Source: Schistocerca nitens
Lineage: Eukaryota > Arthropoda > Insecta > Orthoptera > Acrididae
Direction of reading: 5' to 3'
Assembly: GCF_023898315.1 (NCBI RefSeq)
Contig: NC_064623.1
Span: 16,071,140 to 16,135,139, forward strand
DNA length: 64,000 nucleotides
Part shown: positions 52,154 through 62,366 of the stretch, piece by piece
Numbering within the stretch: the stretch's first letter is position 1
Layout of the letters: each line of letters starts with the position of its first letter
Program-made: the position numbers and the translations under genes
The notes under the pieces: model-generated
The model's input: the letters and a program-made list of their open reading frames with translations, nothing else
Databases searched by the model: none
What the model was told of the DNA's origin: nothing

Positions 52154-52466
52154 TGTTTTATTTTGAAGGCTACCAACTTCAGCATTTCACTATGCTACCT
52201 TCAGGCCCAATATGCATCTCTCCAAATTAGCGAAAATGTTATATAGACATGTAAATCTCCGGATGTCGTTAATTCAGCCGTTACACTAGTTTTTCATTCG
52301 AAGACTTGATAGATCGAATGAAGCATTAGTGTAACGACTGAATTAGCGACATCCGGAGATTTACGGGTCTATATAACATTTTCGCTTATTTGGAGAGATG
52401 CATATGGGGCCTGAAGGTAGCATAGTGAAACGCTGAAACTGGTAGCCTTCAAAGTAAAATAAAATA
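52154..52466. mobile_element. 313-bp hairpin (foldback) element
   Basis: Left arm from TGTTTTATTTTGAAGGCTAC to TTCATTCGA (52301) pairs with the right arm TCGAATGAA (52313) to GTAGCCTTCAAAGTAAAATA. The loop is only about 11 bases. Arms differ at scattered positions. There is no coding capacity. The right arm contains CTGAAGGTAGCATAGTGAAAC. Confidence 0.88.
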
Positions 52467-53309
52467 ACATCTTAAGTTGCACGGCTGTTGGTGAATTTCA
52501 TTCACATCGACAATTATTGAAGCAGCCAATGTCCCCTGTCCATGGTCGACCGAGAGAGGTACACTTTTATACCTCTGTTTTGAGGGAACTACTGCTGTGT
52601 CCACAGAGGATGCGACATTTGTAAGCGTGGACCTGCTTCTACGTCGGTGGACGCTGGTGTGTTTCGGGTAAAGTTTGCAGTTGCTGCTCTGGCTTCTATG
52701 CTTTTTTTATTTTTCTTCTTCTTTCTTCGTTTGGGTCATTTAAGGACCACGAACCAATTTCAATTTCGATGTTTCCTTTTTTGTTGTTCTTTCTTTTTCC
52801 TCCAGTATTCTTTCATCTTTTCACTATGTATAATTTTTCTCTCCCCGGACCATTTTGACACTGTCTTCTTCTCCCTCTTGCCTTGGAATCCTTCCATTTG
52901 TAACATATTCGTCTTGAAAATCTCTCTTTCTGTTGCATCTTTTTCACTTATGTTGTTTCTTTCCAAATCTTTCCTAACCTTTTGAATACTTTTATATTTT
53001 CATTATTTTTTTATTTTTTTATTTTTTCTCAGTTACTCTCAAAACCTCTTATCTTATAGGTCCACACCCTGCTTAGCACATTTGGACTAATGTTTGTTTG
53101 CAGAATTCTACGAAGTTTCCACTTACAACGATTTCTAAATTGCTTATTCACTCTTTGTAGAGGTGCACGATTGAACCATGCTCCCTTTACGTATTAATAT
53201 TTTTCTTTTTTCCCTTTGTTTGTAGATAATCTGATGATTATCCAAAATAATGAAACGCTTTATTAAATAGTCATTATTTTTCAACCAAGAGTGTTGTCTT
53301 TTTGAAATG
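52467..53309. other. pyrimidine-rich DNA without a recognised gene
   Basis: 52690-53040 is rich in T and C on the plus strand. A minus-strand frame (52760-52966) gives a Lys/Glu-rich text with KMKEYWRKKKEQQ; such low-complexity sequence is not evidence of a gene by itself. Confidence 0.45.
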
Positions 53310-54858
53310 CAGTAGAGCGTCGATTATCCGAAGTAATTGGGGGACATGGGTGTTCGGAAAACTGGTTTGTTCGGATAATCGAACTGTACATGTTTATTTG
53401 CCAAAAAGAAGTACTGTACAGTAAATTTATTCATAAAAACAGGCATCTCTTTTAGTATTACAAAGTAACATTCAAAGGCAACTTCAGTAGGAATATATAG
53501 TATGTGGCACAGTTTATTAAACAAAAATACATACATATTACATACGCATTTTGCATGAACAATACACACAGTATACAAAATTAACGTTTAAAAAAAATCC
53601 TTTATTTTGGTCTGTCTAAGCAAGCCTACATGCTTACGAGCAGCTAAGTCACGTACTTTTTTCATTACAGATATCTGAAACTGGTCACTTTCATCTTGGA
53701 CTTCAAACCATCGCAAGGCAGTATCTAAACAAGTGAACGCCTCAGAAGCTGTCGGTATACTTTCATCTTCACTCTCTGCAGCACTGATTCATGACATGCT
53801 GGCGGCGTCATCTTTATCAGTGGCGACGTTTACAATCTCGCTGTCCTGCATGATTTGGTGTCCTGGATCTGCATCATCGATATTCATCCATTCATGAACG
53901 TCTTCTTCATCACATTCGTGGCAATCTATTTCTTTTAGCATACCGAGAATTTCAGACATATCATTCTGTTCCTCACTTTCAATCATACTTTGTGAATTTT
54001 CGTCTGTGTCCAAAATTTCATTCCAGGCTTTCTTCAAATTCTCTTCCTTTACACTATTCCATGCTGCGCTGATCATGTAGGACGCGTCTTTGAAGTCAAT
54101 ATTCTTATGATTTCTTAAGAGGCTTTCTTCTCCATGATCTTCTCTTTCTAACAATAAGTTACGCAACAATTCTTTCCTGTAATATCGTTTGAAAGTCTCA
54201 ATAACGACTTGATCGATGGGCTGTAATAAGGAGGTTACGTTAGGGGAACAAATATGACCTTTATGAACTCGTCTTTTTCGTTTAAAATATCACATGACGG
54301 ATGAGTTGGTGCATTGTCAAGGAGAAGTAGTGTTTTCTCCCTTTTCCCATTCTTTAGCTGATGAGCTTTTACAGAGGGTACGAAAACGTCCAGAAACCAC
54401 TTCATAAAAATCGTAATATCCATCCAGGCACTCTTTTGTGAGGTGTACACAACAGGCAAGGCCGACATATTAACGTGCTTGAAACAAGGCGGTTTTTTTT
54501 ACTTTTACCAATGATGAACATAGGCAGTCGGTGACTTCCAGTACCATTAGCACAAGTCAAAGCTGTAATACGGTCCTTGGTTGTTTTAGGACCAGGTGCT
54601 GCTAACTCATGAAGTGAAACAAGAGTTTTTCTCGGTAAAGATTTCCAGTTTAGTCCAGTTTCGTCAGCATTGTAAACGTATTCGAGAGTATAATCTTCTT
54701 CCCTTAATACGTCCCTTAGTTTGACTTTGAAAGAATCAGCTGCTGAAGAATCAGCCGACAGTTTTTCTCCCTGTATTGTAAGACAGGTGCGAGCGAGTAC
54801 ACAGTTCGGTTAAGCGGTCGTTCGGTTGACCGACTTTCGGATAATCGACGCTCTACTG
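53310..54858 (-). mobile_element. Tigger/pogo-type DNA transposon, internally shortened
   Basis: Inverted ends CAGTAGAGCGTCGATTATCC (53310) and GGATAATCGACGCTCTACTG (to 54858) are perfect over 20 bp. TA follows on the right; on the left it is eroded. The interior codes on the minus strand for the catalytic part of a pogo-group transposase but lacks the usual N-terminal DNA-binding domains, so the element has lost part of its 5' half. Confidence 0.85.
53789..54790 (-). pseudogene. Tigger/pogo transposase, catalytic domain only
   Basis: Read leftward: YTLEYVYNADETGLNWKSLP (first Asp), LVSLHELAAPGPKTTKDRIT, ALTCANGTGSHRLPMFIIGK, a frameshift near 54490, then MSALPVVYTSQKSAWMDITI, KTLLLLDNAPTHP (second Asp), FVPLT followed by a one-base shift to NVTSLLQPIDQVVIETFKRY (third Asp in QPIDQ), and a C-terminal acidic region (ISAAWNSVKEENLKKAWNEI). 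The order fits the DDE_1 domain of pogo/Tigger/jerky-type transposases. The CENP-B-like helix-turn-helix domains are missing, and two frameshifts destroy the frame. Confidence 0.85.
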
Positions 54859-55494
54859 TAATTCGTTACGGCTACTGTAACAGCCAGCCGATGGAGGATA
54901 AAAGGCTTTGCGTTTTTTTTTTTTTTTTTTAGTCTCGGTGAAGCCATCACAGCCGAGCGTTTCCTGTTGTCCACGGAGGCTCAGAGTCCTGAGGGAGTTG
55001 AGGGAGTGCTTGCCTGAACTTGCGAGTGACTGGCCGCTAACTCAAGGGTTGGTCGCGCACCCCTACCACCCAACCCCGGCGTTCGCTTCCGCCCTCCTGC
55101 TGTTGTGCTGGCAGCGCCCCTGGGGAGGCTGAGTCACTCTTTCGGAATTTGGGCAAGCGACTTGCTGACGTCCCGTCGCCCATAGCTAGCAGTCGTAAAA
55201 GAAATGACTGGAACCGCGGGAGACCGTAGTTTTGTCCCCGCTAATGGTCCGACGCTGGTCATAAAAGATAAGACCTCGTGAGGGACTAAACTAAACTGAA
55301 ACTCCGTCGGAACCGGCCTCGGAAGACCGAGCGGTTCGTGTGAGAGACGTATGAGAGGAAACGTGAACAAGTTGGGTCCCGCTACGAAACGTCACAGCCA
55401 CGACGTCACGGCGCCAACATTCAATGGTTACTGACGGGCGGAGCACACAACGCGTTGACTGGACGCTGCCTTAAAAAGTAACCACACTGGAACA
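54859..55494. other. no recognised gene; T18 tract
   Basis: A run of 18 T residues lies at 54913-54930. The GC-rich part after it has only small frames without domains. Confidence 0.45.
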
Positions 55495-56765
55495 CATCGG
55501 TTTATTGCAGGATTCTCGAACATATTCTCAGTTCGAATATGATGAATTTCCTGGAGACAGAGAAGTTGCTGTCCATGAAACAGCACCGCTTTAGAAAGCA
55601 TCGCTCCTGCGAAACGCAACTCGTCCTTTTTTTCGCATGACATGTTGCGAACCATGGATGAAGGGCATCAGACGGATGCCATACTCCTTGACTTCCGGAA
55701 AGTGTTTGACTCAGTGCCCCACTGCAGACTCCTAACTAAGGTACGAGCATATGGGATTGGTTCCCAAATATGTGAGTGGCTCGAAGACTTCTTAAGTATT
55801 AGAACCCAGTACGTTGTCCTCGATGGTGAGTGTTCATCGGAGGTGAGGGTATCATCTGGAGTGCCCCAGGGAAGTGTGGTAGGTCCGCTGTCGTTTCCTA
55901 TCTACATAAATGATCTTTTGGATAGGGTGGATAGCAATGTGCGGCTGTTTGCTGATGATGCTGTGGTGTACGGGAAGGTGTCGTCGTTGAGTCACTGTAG
56001 GAGGATACAAGATGTCTTGGACAGGATTTGTGATTGGTGTAAAGAATGGCAGCTTACTCTAAATATAGATAAATGTAAATCAATGCAGATGAATAGGAAA
56101 AAGAATCCCGTAATGTTTGAATACTCCATTAGTAGTGTAGCGCTTGACACAGTCACGTCGATTAAATATTTGGGCGTAACATTGCAGAGCGATATGAAGT
56201 GGGACGAGCATGTAATGGCAGTTGTGGGGAAGGCGGATAGTCGTCTTCGGTTCAGTGGTAGAATTTTGGGAAGATGTGGTTCATCTGTAAAGGAGACCGC
56301 TTATAAAACACTAATACGACCTATTCTTGAGTACTGCTCGAGCGTTTGGGATCCCTATCAGGTCGGATTGAGGGAGGACATAGAAGCAATTCATAGGGGG
56401 GCTGCTAGATTTCTTAGTGGTAGGTTTGATCATCACGCGAGTGTTACGGAAATGCTTTAGGAATTCGGGTGGTAGTCTCTAGAGGAAAGGAGGCGTTCTT
56501 TTCGTGAATCGCTACTGAGGAAATTTAGAGAACCAGCATTTGAAGCTGACTGCAGTACAATTTTACTGCCGCCAACTTACATTTCGCGGAAAGACCACAA
56601 AGGTAAGATAAGAGAGATTAGGGCTTGTACAGAGACATATAGGCAGTCATTTTTCCCTCGTTCTGTTTGGGAGTGGAACAGGGAGAGAAGATGCTACTTG
56701 TGGTACGAGGTACTCTCCGCCACGCACCGAATGATGGATTGCGGAGTATGTATGTAGATGTAGAC
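55495..56765 (+). mobile_element. CR1/L2-like non-LTR retrotransposon fragment, plus strand
   Basis: 5'-truncated at about 55495 within the RT fingers (ILEHILSSNMMNFLETEKLL) and running to the family's 3' end (ATGTATGTAGATGTAGACG near 56750-56765). Same subfamily as the fragment at 17-3169, and the best-preserved representative in the window. Confidence 0.85.
55503..56730 (+). pseudogene. reverse transcriptase (CR1/L2-like), largely open
   Basis: After an upstream segment with FRKHRSCETQLVL and a stop at 55639-55641, the frame is open from 55642 to 56460 (272 codons). It contains AILLDFRKVFDSVPHCRLLT, RVSSGVPQGSVVGPLSFPIY, the active site NVRLFADDAVVYGKVS (Asp pair in 55948-55959), WQLTLNIDKCKSMQMNRKKN, SIKYLGVTLQSDMKWDEHVM, LIRPILEYCSSVWDPYQVGL and AIHRGAARFLSGRF. 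A TAG at 56458 replaces a Gln/Leu codon, after which related text continues (RRRSFRESLLRKFREPAFEA) to about 56730. Catalytic residues are intact, but it is truncated and has stops. Confidence 0.85.
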
Positions 56766-57275
56766 GAGCATCGCATTTCCAAGGGGAGGGAGCGTCAGGT
56801 TTCTCGCATTGTTCCCAGTCACCACTTTTTCCAGAGTGGGGGTCCCCTACAAAAAGTCACACAACACCATTTTCATATTTCTAATCTCTGTGTGCCGAGA
56901 ACTTATTATTGTAACGTTAACAGTTTACCACTTCACGTAACAATGACCACACCACTGACACGATACAGTAAGAATACTTTTGTAATAATCTTTTGACATG
57001 TGTATTTGGAAAACCTTTTACTTTTATGGATTTTTATATGTATAAAAATGTACACAATTCTTTAGATTTTATTTCGAAGACATCTTACGTTGTAAAGGAT
57101 TGCTAAAACCTGGTGGGGCCTCAAAACATAATGTATTCTGTTTATTGCTTCATAACTATTTCCCATTAGAGATCAACAAGGACATAACGTGAAAATATTT
57201 GGACGTATCTCATGAATTTTATTTGTAACTATTGATTACTGTTCGCAGAGCTATTATCTTATTGCATATGATTCG
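56766..57275. other. no recognisable gene
   Basis: AT-rich; only chance frames. Confidence 0.45.
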
Positions 57276-57352
57276 ACGCGCAAGTCGCCGAAGTGGCGTC
57301 AAATCGAATGAGTTTGCACCCGGCGAACGGTCTGCGCGACGGGAGGCCCTAG
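57276..57352 (+). mobile_element. SINE family F, 3' fragment
   Basis: CAAGTCGCCGAAGTGGCGTC, GGCGAACGGTCTGCGCGACG and GGCCCTAGCCACAC match the 3' part of the full copy at 7291-7527 in opposite orientation. The tRNA-like head is absent. Confidence 0.75.
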
Positions 57353-58012
57353 CCACACATTTATTTATTTACTGTATATGATGAGGAACAGTACTATGCA
57401 CTGTCGTCTCTGTAAGGTATCTTCACTTTGAATTCGTATGAATTTTATGTTCGTTTGACGTTACTATTTTCCATAAATGTACATTTATGTACATTACAGT
57501 GAACAGTCGACGAAATAGATTGGCCCCGTAAAAATGATCTCAAAATGGCAATTTAATTTCGCTGAAACTAGTAATCATTGTGTATTTTTGTGCGACCTGG
57601 GCGAATGAACTTCTATAATAAGAAGAACAATCGTGTTTCCTACAAAATCGTTCCAAGTGAGTTTACAGTAAAAAAAATTAAGAAACTGGCTCCAGTAAGA
57701 ATAAAGGCCAAATGACATTGGCCGCCAAGTCAAAACTTCTAGCAATACATTTGAAATGGCAGCCGTTTCGTCACATCACGGCACTGTCAATATTTCTCGG
57801 GGAAAAAAAGTTTTGACCGATGACGTCTTCGATCTTTTTGATCACGTGACTCCAAAATCTCATTTCCTCCACACACACAGCCGTGCGTTCATCCTCCATA
57901 CTCAGTTTCGTCGCGTTTTTAGTGGCTGATCTCAGGTGTGATTCTAAGTCTTTGTTATTCGTTAGTTTCGTGTTTATTGTAGATTTCTTTTGTTGAAATT
58001 TGTAGTTTTATA
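57353..58012. other. no recognised gene; possible 5' flank of the MADF-like start
   Basis: Nothing coding is seen. Mixed composition, with CACACACACAGCC at 57872 and an ATG-free stretch upstream of 58013. Confidence 0.4.
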
Positions 58013-58120
58013 ATGAATGACGAAAGACTGATTGAAGTAGTGACGCATCAGTGTGAACTGTAAGACATGAGTGACAGGGGGTACTCAGACTCTGTTACGA
58101 AAGAAGCAGTGTGGGGCAAA
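58013..58120 (+). pseudogene. MADF-domain protein, broken N-terminal exon
   Basis: ATG at 58013 gives MNDERLIEVVTHQCEL, a TAA stop, then DMSDRGYSDSVTKEAVWGQI. MADF domains (Adf-1-type DNA-binding proteins, also carried by Harbinger-group transposons) begin with a very similar pattern: 'xxLIExVxxxxxLYDxxxxxYxDxxxKxxxWxxI'. The stop sits exactly where the conserved Tyr of LYD is expected (TAA for TAC or TAT). About 36 codons are seen; the second half of the domain is not recognisable, so it is either a decayed copy or an exon followed by an intron. Family assignment is by motif only. Confidence 0.5.
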
Positions 58121-59529
58121 TAAAGAATGTGTGACGTCTGATCCCTAAACAGTTAAACCTTTTTTTTCTCTTGCAATTCTCATGTGCCAGAAATAGATTT
58201 AGAGTAGCACTTCTACATTAGGTACCATCTACTGCATTTATAAAGTGGATTTTTGTACATACTGGTATTTGATATTTTACAATGAAATGGATTGCAATAT
58301 GGCTGCAACTTGAAGGTAAAAAAATACTGTCGATGAATCAGATTGATTAGTGAGTGGAATTTGTTCATATGTTATCACGCATTTGTAGTATTTTATGAAG
58401 AAATGGACTGAAAGCGTCAGACATTGCAACAGTGGCAACTGTTTTTTAAAGTACACATCAAGTTGTTTTGTTTAAATATATATTTGTGGAATGCTCAGGT
58501 ATTATTCTTAAGCAGCTGAATGGTTGTGTGTAAAAGTTTCGCAAGTACCAGTGGTCGCTATTCGTGTGGTTTCACTAGTTATACCCAATACAAATAAGGC
58601 ACTTTGAACTATTAAAAACCAAATAAGACTGTAAAGAAAACCTATAAATCTTGGAAGGAAAGGTATTGAGGGAGATATACATACTGCCCAAAACTTTGCA
58701 GTGGACGTGCAACTAAACTTAACCTTAAACAAATCAATTTTTCACGGGGACATAACAAATGGAAAGACTGATGCTTCGATATTCTAAAGTATTTGTAAAA
58801 TGTAGATCGTTCTTCCTCGAATACCTTGTAGTGTGTGAAGCTCCCTTTCTGTATCATGTAACGACATCATTTTTCGGACCCACACTCTTTATTGCGTTGT
58901 TTCACACTTCTGTCTTTCTCCTCTAATGTACAAGCTGTCGCCTGCAAACAGCAAACCACTTGAGATCGAAAAATGTCATTTTCGTACAAGTGTGGACTCC
59001 TGCATTCACGTATATAAGGTTCCGCGTTGTGGATGTACACTTACCCCACAAAATCAGTTGAGAATCATCTTACGAAGACCACAAATCCCGCGAGGCAACA
59101 GCTGAAGGCAGCCATGCGAGTTGAGATCACGTGACGGACAGCGTGAATACAGCGTGACGTGACGGCGGCGCCGTGGCGGCCAGTCTGATTTGGCGTTAAA
59201 CCTTTCGGAAGGCAGGGGGCAGCGTTTGCTACCGCGCCTCTCGTTGGCAGTGTTGTAAAACAGTCCTTCAGACTGTCCAACAAGCAGTGTTTTCCAACTA
59301 CTCCGTAAGGGAACTGATACGAGTGTCATTTGATGAACACCTCTCTTCTGGAGGGGGACAGAACACTTCCGGCCGTGGGCGTGATGGAGAGACTTCGATT
59401 TCGACTTACAGACGGAGTCCGGCGCGAGGCAGCACTTGTGGTGCAGAACCCTTCTGCTGTTGCTGGGGTAGCAACCCAACTCCTCGCGACTCAGTTTTGG
59501 TACGTTTAGGCAGCACAACTGGCGAAATA
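58121..59529. other. no recognised gene
   Basis: AT-rich to about 59040, then a GC-rich part (59060-59500) with overlapping frames of 154 (minus) and 87 (plus) codons that have no domain. The mariner derivative begins at the TA at 59528. Confidence 0.4.
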
Positions 59530-60190
59530 CGAGGGTTGTCCAGAAAGTAAGTTCCGATCGACCGCGGAATGGAAACCACAGTGAAAAGCAGAAACGTTTT
59601 ATTTGCAGCAGTTAGGTACACCTTCCACCTACTTCTCTACATAGTCGCCGCTCCAACTTCGAGGTTTGTCGTAGTGTTGTGTCAACTTTCCAGTATCCTC
59701 GTCATAGAAAGTAGCCGCCTGTGCTTTCGGTCAGTTATCTGCACTGGTCTGCAGCTCGTTCTCTGTGGAAAAAATTTGTCTTCATAGTCAGCGGTTCTTG
59801 TGAGCAGAGATGAGACTCAGGGGGAGCCAGTTACGGACTATATTGTGGGTGATCAAACACTTCTCATCGGAAACGCTGCAGGAGCGTCTTCACTGCCCCT
59901 GCAGGGTGCGGCCGAGAATTGGCATGAAGAAGGTACTGCTCGACAGTTGTGTTATGTGGGCTGCATGACACAGGCGAAATCTCTAACCAGGCCCTCATAC
60001 TAGGCCGGAGACACTATTCCCTACGCATCTTTACGTGCTCACTGTTCACTCAGAACTGAAAAGATCGACGCGACACGATCGATGGGCTAACTACAGACAC
60101 CGCCCAACACACCTGTGCAAAGATTTACATGATTTTCTCAGTGGTTTCCATTTCGCGACCGATCGGAACTTACTTGCTGGACAACCCTCT
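59530..60190 (-). mobile_element. mariner transposon, internally deleted
   Basis: About 661 bp with inverted ends CGAGGGTTGTCCAGAAAGTA (left, after TA) and TTGCTGGACAACCCTCTT (right, before TA). They differ at a few positions. The minus strand carries the C-terminal end of a mariner transposase; the N-terminal and central parts are missing, so the element is a non-autonomous deletion derivative (a full mariner is about 1.3 kb). Confidence 0.85.
59605..59975 (-). pseudogene. mariner transposase, C-terminal remnant
   Basis: The minus strand reads SRPHPAGAVKTLLQRF, EVFDHPQYSP, LAPPESHLCS and, at the end, FYDEDTGKLTQHYDKPRSWS and GDYVEK before a TAG at about 59639. This aligns with the second Asp region and the YSPDLAPSDYHLF motif of DD34D mariners, but the Asp before LAP is replaced by a stop and the final catalytic Asp by Glu or is lost (PPESH). 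Numerous stops. It is clearly inactive. Confidence 0.75.
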
Positions 60191-61000
60191 TATTAGTGTG
60201 GATGCAGGAGTAAGAGCGTTTTTATTTTAAACCAGCGGGAGACCTTGTTACAAATTACGCTTACACATAACTCAGATGTATGTAATTCCTTCATGTATTT
60301 TTCTACACCCCACAAGATCGATGGAATCAATATGACCAGTACAAATCCATGTACTTGATCCACTTAAATTATTTCACTAGTTAGTTATTAAATTAATATC
60401 CTTCCGTTGCCTTGGACTTTGCCTCTCAATTTTGTTAGTTGTATTAATTGAATGAAATATAATTTTAATCTTTAAAGTGATTTTCCCAGAAACTACATTT
60501 TCTAATACCTATGTACCTTCTTCTCAGAACATCTGTAATATGCTATAATGCCTTCAAATCTGGTCCATACACCTCTCACAGTGCAAGAAACAAGCACATA
60601 GAGATAAATTCTCAAATGTTTTGTTTATGCTTAGATATGTAGATAAATGTGCTGGAATTATTGCAGTGTCTCATACCAAAAAGATGCAAAACGTTATAAA
60701 ATCTTTGTTATCAAACATTCAAAACTGCATGCATACAACTGTTTATATGGATGTAGACATGACATTATTTAAGTTTGGCAGTGATTGGTCAAATAAACTC
60801 TGAGGAAAAGGAACGTAAATAATTACAGATGTGCTGAAATTGATAATTTTGTAATAATTTCAAAATTCGAATAAAATTCTTGAAAAGTGAATTTAAAGTT
60901 GATTACACATTACTACACTCAATTTTACTTGTTGATCTTTAATATCTTAAGCACACAATTTGATAACGTGAGACTATGTGTCTGGCGCATGTCACCGCTC
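60191..61000. other. no recognisable gene
   Basis: AT-rich DNA with short frames only. Confidence 0.45.
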
Positions 61001-61545
61001 AACACATGTCGTACCACCATGTCCCTCCTTCTTTTCAATTTTCCACAGGTTCCTCTGCATACCGACTCTGCGGATAATCCCCTCATTTTTTTATTTTATC
61101 TTTGACTTAATTTTCAGCATCCTGGTTCGATTCTCTTCTTTTCTCATTTTCTCAAAGTACGTGATTTACTTCCATACAATACCATAACTCAGATGTATGT
61201 TCTCAGAAATTTCTTCCTCGAACGGAGGTCTATGTTCAACAGGTAAACATTTCTTTTTACCGAGTTTTGCTCTTTCCAACCGTAGTACTTTTCTTGTTCT
61301 TACTTCGTTCCTTATGCATTATTTTGCTGCAGAGGTAGCAGAATTCTTTAACTTCATCGTCTATATTGCCGCTAATTTTCATACGAAGTTTATCGTCAAA
61401 CTGAGTTCTGTGGTTCCTTCATACTTTCGTCTTTCTTTTATTCTCAATCCATATCTTGCATTCAGTAGGCTGTTTGCCCCTTTAAGTGGGTCACTTTCAC
61501 TGAGGAAAGCAGTGAATCTTGTAATTTACATCATTCAACTTTAAT
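61001..61545 (-). pseudogene. RTE-type retrotransposon remnant, C-terminal region
   Basis: Read leftward with frame changes: KKKCLPVEHRPPFEEEISEN and IHLSYGIVWK (like the 'KKRNLLTxxIDLSVRKxFLKxFVWSVAMYG' block of copies A and B), then RTRMLKIKSKIK, IIRRVGMQRNLWKIEK and GHGGTTCVER (like 'RRMLKIxW', 'EVLxRIGExRxLW' and the terminal part). Very old; it is recognisable only by order and spacing. Confidence 0.5.
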
Positions 61546-62366
61546 TTCACATCCACTCAAGAAACATACCTTTACCTATGTAGAGTTGTTTTCGTCAATT
61601 CTGAATCATTATTTGGTTCGTTCAACAGGAGGGTTACAGGACATCGAAGGACAGTTCCATTTGGAGCTGTCGTTTAGGATGTCCTCTGACATACCCGTTA
61701 AACGAACTCAGTAAGCTTCGATACACACTAAAGAAACTCTAGGTAGCAGAAGAAAGCTATCTCGAAAGAATTAGCAACAGATTACGAGTTTTTGTAGTCA
61801 GTGGTAGAGCATTAGTGGAGAACCGGGTAAAGTGGCTAGACTAAGGTACTCCTGTTTTTTGAGCTGATTAGCAGTAGACGTACATGCATAAAAATTAGTG
61901 ATTGTAATCTGCGACTATTAAAAATATTGGATATTTTAATGACATTAGGATCAAAGTAAGTACTTTAAATAATTCAATTTTTACGAAGGGGGAAAAGGGT
62001 GGCTTTGCCCGATATACGTGGCATGTCGGTAGCGCTAACGTCTTTGTGACTCTGGTCTCTCTGTGTGTCAACCTGTTCGGCCACGTGTTTCATTTGTGGT
62101 CCGTTCAGTTGAACCACATTCTGCTGTACGTTTGATTCTAATCTAAATTCTGTCTTTGCCTTCTTATTCAGTCTCAATCTGCGATTTCTGTATGTTCCGC
62201 TATTGATATGTCTGGCTGTGGGAGCACGTCTCCTTTGCCTGCTGTGTATGCTTATGGTGCAGGTTCCTATTCTTCTCGTTATTTTCCCCAGTCTGTATTG
62301 AACTAGTGTGAATGTCGAAGTGCGCCTGTGTTCCTACCTATTCCGCCATTCTCATTTTGCCAACTA
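61546..62366. other. no recognisable gene
   Basis: Mixed composition without domains. Confidence 0.45.

Noticed and set aside
52760..52966. Lys/Glu-rich minus-strand ORF as a DNA-binding protein gene
   Set aside because: It is explained by a purine-rich strand; low complexity, no start context and no domain.
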